From Hirudo medicinalis (lineage: Eukaryota > Annelida > Clitellata > Hirudinida > Hirudinidae): a DNA stretch of 64,000 nt. Numbering within the stretch: position 1 is the first letter of the stretch; each line of letters starts with the position of its first letter. Shown here piece after piece: positions 57,201 through 64,000 of the stretch. The position numbers and the translations under genes are program-made. The stretch is taken from NCBI GenBank assembly GCA_011800805.1, contig MPNW01000013.1, forward strand, positions 431,386-495,385, given 5' to 3'. The notes beneath the pieces were generated by a model that was given only the letters and a program-made list of their open reading frames with translations, made no database searches and was not told where the DNA came from.

Positions 57201-60200
57201 GGCAATCTTTGTACTTGCCACTTCTGAAATTGGAACATGGAAAAACTTAAACTCAATGAAAAGTAATTATAGTCCAGTCATTCCATCCATTTAAATTAAG
57301 CCATATTTTTTCTTACCTAAAACATTAACAAAGAAAATGTTAGATTTTCAATTAATAAAATAGGAAACAACAAGTTCAAATATGTGAGTCAAGACTCATG
57401 TACTGATTTCATATACCTATTCCCATGTTTATTAAAAAGAACATTTATTGATGCTGATTTGCTAAATGAAATTTCACAATGGTAATATGGATGGTTTGGG
57501 AATTGAGACACCATCCCAAATGAGTTTAAAGATGCAGATTAGGGTTAGGGTTAGGGGAATGTGGCTGGGGGCTGAGAAGAAAACAGAAATATCCATGAGG
57601 GAAAGCATAAGTGTTTCAGAGGACCCTCCCCTTCCAATGAAGCTGCCAGCCCTGGCAACAATGTCAACTATGTCAAGAATGTATTTGAGTCCATCTCCCA
57701 TCTCATGTTCAAGTGAATGTGAGTTTAAAGTGACAAAGTGCATTCATCAGTGCCTCTACAATCTGTCAAAAGAGTGAGACTCTTCAACAAGAATGCAGAA
57801 AGTTGAAATTTCTCAAGAATAGTTTCTCATCCCATATCGTTGTCTTTGTGATAGTTTTCCACCAAAAGAGATCTTATAACAATCTGTAACTTGATAAGAA
57901 ACAAATGTTTGTATTGTGGAAAACTAGTTAAAGTACCCACTGCCCTGGTTAATTAAAATTAATGATTAACAAAAAGTAATCAGCAATTAAATAATCAATA
58001 ATGAAAAATAATAGATTAGTTTTATTTTCATTTGCACACTAATTATATCAGATTTCAATTGAGAAATTTTATTTTTTGATGATTCCATTTTCATCACATG
58101 CACAAAGTTTCAAAATAGCTAAAAAGATGTAGATTTTTATATCTCCAAATATTTATCTTTCATATTTTAGATGTGTTTTCAAATTTCTTAGATATCTTAA
58201 CTCAATGAGTTAGTTACTTACAACTTTTCTGGGTCAGAGTCTCCTTGGAAATCAAGGACATTAGCCTACCTAATGTTGTTCAAATGTAGCTCTTAACAAA
58301 CATTATATATGACAACATAATCTTTAAATGCTTCCAGTTTTTTGAGCAAATAAGCCTGTCAAATCTAGTTGCTAATTAATTTGTAAATGTAAATGTAAAT
58401 GTACTTCATTTATATAGCGCCATATGCATAGCGTCAGAGGCGCTTCTTATTTATATTTATATAGCGCTCCTTCCCAAGGGCGCTTGCAGCTCAGGCTGGG
58501 TTTCGAACACGACACATTGCGACTGTTGCCATTACCGACTTATGCAGGAACGTAACCCATTCGACCAACCTGCACGCCATTTCATTCAGCTTAAGACATA
58601 ATTTACTTAAATAATAATAAATGCCTTTTTATTTATAAAAAATAACTCCACTTAACCACCAAATAACTTACTTATCATTACATTAATAATGTATATATAA
58701 TCAATTTATATATTACGGACAATGAGGAGTTTCATTAGTAATTGAACAAGTGCATGCACATATCCCACATATCCAATTAGCATTCATGTTTGATCCTTCA
58801 GTAATCGTAGTTGGTCCCTTACCTAGAATTAGATAGATAAGATATCAAGGCAAGATATCCACTCACTGAATTCAAACACATTTTCAAGAGTTCAACAAAT
58901 TTAAGTTCAATCATTCTTCATATCTTAAAAGCTTTTAAAACTCATTTTCATCTTTAGCCATATAAAAGCTTAAAATTTAAATTGATTCTGACAATATCAA
59001 AGTTCCTGGTACTTCTGCTTCTTAATTTGAATGTGGTGAAATTTGATTGTTCTGAAATAACAGAAAAAAAAAAAGAGAATTAAGAAATAGAGAACATCAT
59101 TCTAGACATTTATAAAACTGCCAACAGCCTAATTTTCTTGCTCCCCATTTCAAAATCACTTAAAAATCATGCGATCTGTAAGTTTACTTTTGCTTTCATG
59201 CAAACTTGCAATAAATTGTAATGCTTTATAATTATAATGACAAGATAAATTTGCTCCTAACATAAGCTTGGTTAAATATTTGAAACACTCCAGAGTTAGA
59301 ATTATTAGCATTCCCATTAGCATGTAAGAAAAGAGGCAATCGATTATTTGGCTTCTTTCTTCACTACTTTTAGAAACTAGTAATTTTACTTTGTATTGTG
59401 TCACATTTAAAAATTGGAAAACTTCATAGGAACATCCTAACCAATAATCCTAACTAAACAATTACTATATCTCTATTTGGGAATTCTCGGTAAACATATT
59501 GACAAAAAATGTTTTAAATTTTTCAACCTATTGGTTTTTAAAGATACTTTAAAACAAACAATAAACTTCAAAGTAAGGATTTGGCTAAAAATAATCAGAA
59601 CATATTTTATAATTTAAACGAATAAACTCAATCATCCATTTATGAAAAATGTGCAATCCTCAACCCACCAAAGCAGAAACAGTAATTGTATCAATTAGAA
59701 AGAAACATCATTACTTTTTAAATTCACGAATAAATAAATGCAATATTTAAAAACAGACAATCTTTTGAAAAGATTAGAGAAATTGAAAGTTAAGAGAAAT
59801 ATTCAAAGCAAGACTTAATTGTTATCCTTCAGCCCTCACAAGCACTCATAATATAAAACTATAAAACCTCTCTAACAAAGTCAAATCTCCTTTTAAATGC
59901 AGCCCAATGCAGTTCATCGATCCTAATTAGTATCTGTTGCATCACATGAAGTAATTAAACATACTCATAAAATAAAAAATTAGGCATCTCCATTTAACAA
60001 TGCTAATCAATGATAACTGACTTTAAAATGCAAATTAGACACCTCCAACAACAAAGTATGCGTTAATTATTCACACTAGTAAACAATGAATAGAATGCAA
60101 TCAACATTCAATGGATCTGAAACAAAATTTGTAGCCAAATCATATCATCTATAGCACCAACAATAATCTCATGCTCAATGCCTACACTCATTTTAATGAA

Positions 60201-61656
60201 ACAAATTCCATAAAGATTGGGATTCTTTTATATAATTTTCTAAATTCATTTCTAATAAAACAATAACAATAACTGGAAGTTCAAGTTGACTCAAAAGGTT
60301 GTTCCTCCAAACAAATATATTGTATATATATTATTATTATTAATAATAATTAATATTATGACTACTATTATTATTATTATTACTATTAATATAATAATTA
60401 CTTTATTAATTAATTGATATTATTAATAATAGTTACTATTATATATTACTAATATTAACAATAATAATAATAAGAAGAACAACAATAAATATAAAATATA
60501 AAATAAGTGAATTCGTAAAGTGCCATAAGCATAAGCATCAGGGGTGCTTAAACCATTTATATAGCACTGTCTCCCAGAGGTGCCTTGTGGTTGTGCACGC
60601 TGGGTTGCGAACACAACACAAAATGACTGTTGCTTTTACCATCGCTCACAGGAACATAAAACCTCTGAGCCAACTTGCACCCCAAATAATAAGTTTATTT
60701 ACATAGCAATATAAAGATGTAAGTATTAGATGAGAGTTTTTATTAAGTCAATTGCATTACTGAATCATTAGGATGGCATTAGCATCAGGTTGTTGTTTAT
60801 TAACGTCGGTTACATGACTAGATGATTAGGATGGTGCTCCTGCAAGGGGAGTCAATCCATGCTGCCATCTTGAGAGGTGGAAGCCTTAACAATTAGACCA
60901 TGTGGGAGCACTATTAGCATCACGGGCATGCAGACCATTAATATAGCGTCAACTCCTAAGGGCGCTTTGTGGAGGTGCGAGCTGGGTTGCTAACGTGACA
61001 CATGATGACGGTTGCTTTCACAAATTATTCACATGAATGCAATCCTCTGAGTTAGCATGCCTCTTGCATGCCATATAAATATAAAAATATAATTGCTTAT
61101 GTAGAAAGAAATCTCTAATTGATTCTCTTCATATCAAATGAAATCCAAAATTAATTGCAGTTTGTGCTCAAAACTTAAAATCAACTTTCTTCGAATTACT
61201 TTAAATGTATTGTTATAATAAATAATAGACAAAAATAAGCAAAATGCACTAATGAAGCATTAACAGGACAACAAAGTTACTTGATCAAGTAGACAAATTG
61301 TGGCATGAAATTAGAAATTGTGGCATGTAGTTTTGCTAAAGTTATTAAGTCCTCAAAAAATTAGTAAAATAAAAAAATTAATTAATCAAGGTCGTTTTAG
61401 AATTAGGTAAAAATGTGAGAGAACATGTTTTTCTTGCAAAAAATACAAGTTCTGATGTGAAACCACAATGTCGCACTTAATTTGCTTTTTAATTTCATAA
61501 ATTTTAAAATTGCTCAACAAGAAGATTACTGATTTATATTTACTTCCACAAAAATTCTAAATTCAAAATCTTTTGCATCTGATATTGGTTTTCAAATATT
61601 TTAGAATCAGTAAAATATGAGCATCATTACACAACATCTCTGCTGCAGATTAACAT

Positions 61657-61687
<31 letters not shown>

Positions 61688-64000
61688 GGATGTAAATTCA
61701 GGCAACAACAATTTTGTTGAATAAAATGAAATAAATATCTCTACCATGTTCAGGGCTGAATTGGATGAGGTCTGAAGTTAAGGATGATGGTCTGGATGGA
61801 GCTGACCTGCTTGGAACAAATTTGGAATTGAAATCACTTCCTATCAACATGTGATGCATCAAAGGGGGCTTTCCCGGTCTTAGTAGTGGATGGAAAGTTG
61901 ATAACAAATTCAACTGTTTGTCATCATCTACCTTGCGATGTCCACCAGTTATTATTTTTTTCACTTGGATTTTATCATCTAATAATTGACAGTCCTTTGA
62001 CTTTGCAACATTTTGTGTGTCTTGAAATCTGGATCTTTCTCCTTTCCAGAGTAATTTTGTTGTGGAAGGATGTTCATTGGACTGGATATCATCCAGAAAT
62101 AAGTTGGATTTTTTTGGTAATAAGTTTTCATTTGTAAAAAATGAAGGCTTAGGCTTGAGAGATGGTTTTTCTGAGTTGGAAAAAACTTTGAAATCCATTC
62201 CAGCAAATGTAGCATTATCAATTATTTTGTCACAAGATGTGCTGCCAACAGTATCGTCACAGTTTTGGCTTGCAAGAAATGAAGGTAGATCAGGCTCAGC
62301 ACCAAATACTTCCACATAGCTGGATGGACATAGGCCAATCCTGCCATCATCATGCTGTGCTTGGTACCAATCTTTATTTATTTTCCTTAATATGGTAATT
62401 GTATCTCCTTCCTACAATAAGTTAAATTAGCATATACAACCTATAAAACCTAAAAGCATGCAATTTACCAATTTACATAATATAGACCACAAACTGCCAA
62501 GTAAAACAGCTATGTTGAAGAATAACAAACTAGGCCACAGCATGAAATACATTACCAACAAAATCTAATGTTTAAGCCAAATATAAAAATCTAAACCAGC
62601 ATGACCAAATTGCATAGCTAGACTGACTCAAGCCAAACCTGCCTTCATCATGTAGGGTTTTGGTACCTATTTACATTCTAAGACATCAGCTCAATGATTT
62701 ACTAGAACCAAATTATCAATGAAAATATAAGCCTTTAATAGGAAAGTGGGAAAAGTCAACATTCTGACAAGAATACTGGCCCAAGCCCTGAGAGCATAAA
62801 AAGATCAAGGCTTATGGTAACTGAGAGTTCCCATTGAAGCTCTACAGCCCCAGCTACTATCAATTCTAATCTAATTATGAGCACTCTGTAAAATCTATTC
62901 TATATACTCGCTATTCTGTAAGACATAAGATTTTCTCATGCTTTCATACAAATATTCCTTTTTTATCCTCAGCCTTTCATATGAAAATGCAAATATAGTT
63001 CATTTATATAGCATGCAACATGGCTCAGAGGACTGGTTTCCTGCAAGCAATGGTAAAAGCAACAGTCATGTATAGTGTTTGCAACCCAATTTGCACTCTC
63101 TGGGAGCTATAATAATATGAGTGTCCCTTACTTATGTTTATGGTCCTATACAAACATACTTCTTATTATCGTCACCATTACTATTACTAGCATTACTGCA
63201 TCAGAGACACTTTTTGTTAACCATTTACACAGCATTTCTTCCTTAGGGCAGATGCAGCAGTGCAAGCTGGGTTGTGAACACAACACATTATAACTGTTAC
63301 CATCACTGCCACTTGCAGGAATGCAACCCTAAGCTAACTTGCAAGCAAGCACCTTCTCTTACAAAATAAGGTTCAAAGTATAATGATAATTTTGCAAATA
63401 TGTAATATGCCTTAATTAAAAATTATTTCCCATATTATATGATGTGAATAGTTAAAAATTTACTTATCACTTGGCGATCGAAGATAATTACATTTAAAAC
63501 TAACATAAAGACCAGGTTAAAAATAAATCATAAATAATTCACTGAATATAGAAATTAGGATACACTAGTGACAAAAAGGTGTGGTAAAATTTTTACAAGG
63601 CAAAAAAAGGCCGAACCTCAAGATCAATTTGATCAGAAGTTGAAGCAGAAAAGCTATACAAAACTCTTCCATATAATTCCTTCTCCTCTGATATATATTC
63701 ACAGGATTTTGGAGAAGTGTTGAACAATCTGTCATTACCATTACATTTTGCATCATTACTGCTATCAATTTCTTTAATGGAAGGAGAGCAATCCACAATT
63801 ATGTCCACATAACTTGTGGGAAACAGACCCTCTTTTCCATCAACTATTCCCCTGGACCAGCCACCAGAGTAGTGCTCTAGAAGATGGAGGATTTCATTAT
63901 CCATAAAAGAAATTTCATCAGGGCCAACAGCTTCATAAGGATATAGAGTTCTAGCATAAGGCCTAACTGAAGAATCCAAAGATTTTGTGTTAGCTTGATT
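51076..64000 (-). CDS. DNMBP: dynamin-binding protein/Tuba (RhoGEF-BAR-SH3 scaffold), 5' end off window
   Basis: Fifteen exons join in phase to about 1160 residues: 64000-63617, 62411-61745, 57223-56804, 56746-56655, 56450-56301, 56132-56027, 55796-55681, 55524-55420, 53517-53403, 53283 (or 53287)-53138, 52705-52520, 52459-52277, 52168-51964, 51810-51392 and 51264-51076. Domain order is SH3, SH3, a linker of about 230 residues, DH, BAR, SH3, SH3, which is diagnostic of Tuba/DNMBP. In studied animals the DH activates Cdc42, N-terminal SH3s bind dynamin, the last SH3 binds N-WASP-type proteins, and the BAR replaces the usual PH. It acts at cell junctions and endocytic membranes. The open frame reaches base 64000, so the start and possibly more SH3 domains lie outside. 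Confidence 0.95.
51392..51810 (-). CDS. DNMBP: Tuba exon: SH3 end and Ser-rich inter-SH3 linker
   Basis: SSKGFILTSYLEPYV completes the SH3. A linker of about 120 residues rich in Ser and Leu follows, ending LTKNQ at ACCAG/GTTTGT. Confidence 0.92.
51964..52168 (-). CDS. DNMBP: Tuba exon: penultimate SH3, first part
   Basis: Contains YPPEKLFRVKRYFAGFQAMD and ENDPMGNRERWYIDD, closely matching the family's YPPEKLF...DPMG..RW.IDN, ending GCAT/GTTAGT in phase 1. Confidence 0.95.
52277..52459 (-). CDS. DNMBP: Tuba exon: BAR end and following linker
   Basis: Sixty-one codons after acceptor TTAATCTAG, ending DDSLLS at TATCT/GTGAGA. It contains FSFIPLTFNPAAYEIKKSRR, the FFPE-K-like tail of the BAR region. 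Confidence 0.88.
52520..52705 (-). CDS. DNMBP: Tuba exon: BAR domain, YEALN helix
   Basis: Sixty-two codons with TYEALNSQLLDELPRLNRLS, matching the strongly conserved NYEALNAQLLDELP segment; ends LLN at AAT/GTAGGC. Confidence 0.95.
53004..53122 (+). mobile_element. family A tRNA-derived SINE inside a Tuba intron
   Basis: GTTGGCCAAATGGGTT (box A-like) and GTGTTCAAAACCCAGCC (box B-like) are 60 bp apart, ending GAAGGAGCGCTAC. It is antisense to the gene. Confidence 0.75.
53138..53283 (-). CDS. DNMBP: Tuba exon: BAR domain, SPLNQLL-like helix
   Basis: Encodes KVETEIVPHLNSLLTMFRGP then KKRRDKLLDF and ends GDNS at TTCG/GTTTGT. The start is 53283 with the phase-1 donor of the preceding exon, or 53287 (CAG/AAAG) with the phase-0 alternative. 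A SINE begins about 15 bp past its donor. Confidence 0.78.
53403..53517 (-). CDS. DNMBP: Tuba exon: BAR domain, middle
   Basis: Encodes ESEFAIMDFVEEVFNYYADD and ends EKVIK at either AAAGA/GTATCT (53403) or, in phase 0, TCTGT/GTTGAT further on. The choice depends on the next acceptor. Confidence 0.78.
53790..54460 (-). pseudogene. decayed LINE endonuclease domain in a Tuba intron
   Basis: Across three minus frames, in order: LNVDSIARKTNILPDIISTN, TNRIGVAMLFETWHDD, GGLAVI, NLLVIYGQ, then VAGNINIHLEWQD and NLIASFGL. This is the order of the apurinic-type endonuclease of CR1/L2-like LINEs (family forms: ETW, GGLAIIY, LLVIYRPP, GDFNIH). The catalytic GDFNIH is degraded to GNINIH. Frameshifts and stops make it non-functional. 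It lies between the first two BAR exons of Tuba and shares the gene's orientation. Confidence 0.8.
54461..55419 (-). other. rest of Tuba BAR intron
   Basis: A+T-rich sequence, possibly more of the LINE 5' part near 54461-54600; nothing further recognised. Confidence 0.5.
55420..55524 (-). CDS. DNMBP: Tuba exon: BAR domain, first helix
   Basis: Reads TVDEEFKREEQTFRSVENLV then RILLRDFGNFITCSQ. The acceptor chosen is TTTTTTATGAG at 55526-55525, because the nearer CTGTAG would break the frame. Confidence 0.82.
55681..55796 (-). CDS. DNMBP: Tuba exon: DH-BAR junction
   Basis: Encodes SKYKQDGDEKLSDKLQRLSI and KKKLARIGQMLIGIQ, ending at ATACAA/GTAACA in phase 0. Equivalent to the KY...HS..KKS segment between DH and BAR in Tuba. 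Confidence 0.85.
56027..56132 (-). CDS. DNMBP: Tuba exon: DH domain end
   Basis: Encodes DITLAMQCMANIASYINEFK then RKQDL, the last DH helix, ending one base into a codon at CTTG/GTTTGT. Confidence 0.92.
56301..56450 (-). CDS. DNMBP: Tuba exon: DH domain, CR3 core
   Basis: Fifty codons containing LIKPVQRILKYPLLLSEL, the signature long helix of RhoGEF domains. The acceptor ATTTGAAAG is weak; the donor is ACAAG/GTTATC. Confidence 0.95.
56655..56746 (-). CDS. DNMBP: Tuba exon: DH domain, part 2
   Basis: A 92-nt exon reading QCFLRMESDFKIVYAPYCRN and ending LLEK at GAAAAA/GTTGGT. YxxYCRNH is typical for the family. Confidence 0.9.
56804..57223 (-). CDS. DNMBP: Tuba exon: proline-rich end of linker and start of DH domain
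   Basis: VPPPPSKHF and PLPLTPPEPGK precede KVLEELIKTESDYLKSLELC, the first conserved helix of DH domains (CR1). It ends FMQIGNI at ATAG/GTTAGT, phase 1. Confidence 0.95.
57460..57780. other. G+C-elevated insert with telomere-like repeat
   Basis: This block is richer in G+C than the surrounding Tuba intron and is open on both strands. The minus frame reads DIVDIVARAGSFIGRGGSSE, without a match I can name. TTAGGG occurs three times in a row at 57539-57556. It may be an old mobile-element piece. Confidence 0.4.
58400..58578 (-). mobile_element. family A tRNA-derived SINE, best-preserved copy
   Basis: On the minus strand: GTGCAGGTTGGTCGAATGGG, about 45 bp, GTGTTCGAAACCCAGCCTGA, GCGCCCTTGGGAAGGAGCGC, TATATAAATA. 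Box A (TGGTCGAATGG) and box B (GTTCGAAACC) are close to tRNA consensus. A second GCGCTATATAAATGA tail follows. Confidence 0.82.
60320..60480 (+). repeat. ATT/AAT low-complexity tract
   Basis: ATTATTATTAATAATAATTA-type sequence, ending in AAGAAGAAC units beside a SINE. Confidence 0.85.
60509..60683 (-). mobile_element. family A SINE copy
   Basis: GTGCAAGTTGGCTCAGAGGT at the head, GTGTTCGCAACCCAGCGTGC in the middle, and GTGCTATATAAATGG at the tail, all read on the minus strand. Confidence 0.75.
60834..60911 (-). mobile_element. family B tRNA-Glu-like unit
   Basis: The 78-nt unit has perfect 7-bp ends GTGCTCC and GGAGCAC. A box A-like TGGTCTAATTGTTAAGG and a CTCTCAA loop resemble tRNA-Glu(CTC). 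The T arm (GGATTGACTCCC) does not pair, so it is a tRNA-derived repeat rather than a working tRNA. Confidence 0.65.
60912..61075 (-). mobile_element. family A SINE copy, upstream partner of family B unit
   Basis: GGCATGCTAACTCAGAGGAT, then CGTTAGCAACCCAGCTCGC, then GCGCCCTTAGGAGTTGACGC and TATATTAATGG on the minus strand. The family B unit follows directly. Confidence 0.7.
61653..61684 (+). repeat. (AT)n microsatellite
   Basis: About fifteen AT dinucleotides, 60 bp beyond the donor of the Tuba linker exon. Confidence 0.9.
61745..62411 (-). CDS. DNMBP: Tuba exon: end of SH3 and linker
   Basis: It begins EGDTITILRKINKDWYQAQ and GRIGLCPSSYVEVF, completing the second SH3. It then encodes a poorly conserved Ser/Lys-rich linker with PGKPP and a PSRSAPSRP stretch. 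The donor is CATG/GTAGAG. Confidence 0.93.
63005..63112 (+). mobile_element. family A SINE fragment (plus orientation)
   Basis: ATGCAACATGGCTCAGAGGA through GTTTGCAACCCAATTTGCAC; it is the left arm of an inverted pair. Confidence 0.65.
63198..63352 (-). mobile_element. family A SINE fragment (minus orientation)
   Basis: On the minus strand TTGCAAGTTAGCTTAGGGTT, TGTGTTCACAACCCAGCTTG, then CCCTAAGGAAGAAATGCTG. It faces the 63005 copy, 86 bp away. Confidence 0.7.
63617..64000 (-). CDS. DNMBP: Tuba exon: SH3 and start of next SH3 (partial at edge)
   Basis: The frame is open from the window edge. One SH3 runs YARTLYPYEAVGPDEISF through SGGWSRG and GLFPTSYVDII. A second opens with YGRVLYSFSASTSDQIDLE, stopping at GAG/GTTCGG in phase 0. 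A TTG at 63979 is not a start. Confidence 0.93.

Noticed and set aside
59156..59404. 82-codon minus-strand ORF considered as an extra Tuba exon
   Set aside because: The exons at 61745 and 57223 join in phase without it, and its peptide lacks family similarity.
60834..60911. Functional tRNA-Glu gene
   Set aside because: The acceptor stem is perfect, but the T arm does not pair and the unit is part of a dispersed compound SINE.
63593..63979. Translation start at 63979 for the Tuba protein
   Set aside because: The codon there is TTG and the frame stays open to the window edge, so the gene continues upstream.

Overview
The window is nuclear DNA of an invertebrate-type animal. It is A+T-rich, has spliceosomal GT-AG introns, is loaded with di- to pentanucleotide repeats, and carries decayed non-LTR, Tc1 and hAT elements plus tRNA-derived SINEs. 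No protein is species-diagnostic, so the phylum is left open. Two protein-coding genes can be rebuilt with confidence, both on the minus strand. Nothing indicates operons, CRISPR arrays or prokaryotic features.

Gene 1 (about 20675 down to 5133) is a complete ELAV/Hu-family neuronal-type RNA-binding protein gene. It has six secure coding exons and one probable N-terminal exon. They encode a 17-residue polyglutamine tract, RRM1, RRM2, a hinge and RRM3. Every intron phase fits, giving about 389 codons when the probable first exon is used. Several splice sites are unusual: a weak GTCTGC donor, an acceptor with no pyrimidine tract beside a long tetranucleotide array, and two in-frame donors 6 nt apart in the hinge.

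Gene 2 (64000 down to 51076, running off the right edge) is a dynamin-binding protein/Tuba orthologue, a Cdc42-type RhoGEF scaffold. Fifteen exons encode SH3, SH3, a proline-containing linker, the DH (RhoGEF) domain, a BAR domain and two C-terminal SH3 domains. The 5' end, with any further N-terminal SH3 domains, is outside the window.

Between the genes (20.7-51.1 kb) I recognise no conserved gene. This stretch holds microsatellites (GAT, AAT, GGAT, AATAT), two minisatellites and a LINE reverse-transcriptase remnant. It also holds two weak exon-like islands. To the left of the ELAV gene (1-5132) are a SINE copy, a LINE-type C-terminal protein fragment and a Tc1/mariner transposase remnant. 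The Tuba introns carry most of the SINE copies and a decayed LINE endonuclease domain. A 291-bp hAT-like MITE with GTACAAGTAC subterminal repeats sits in an ELAV intron.

Functionally the genes are independent neighbours: a post-transcriptional regulator of U/AU-rich mRNAs, and a membrane-actin scaffold exchange factor. I found no new multi-gene system. The most interesting signals are the odd ELAV splice architecture and the local mobile-element families.
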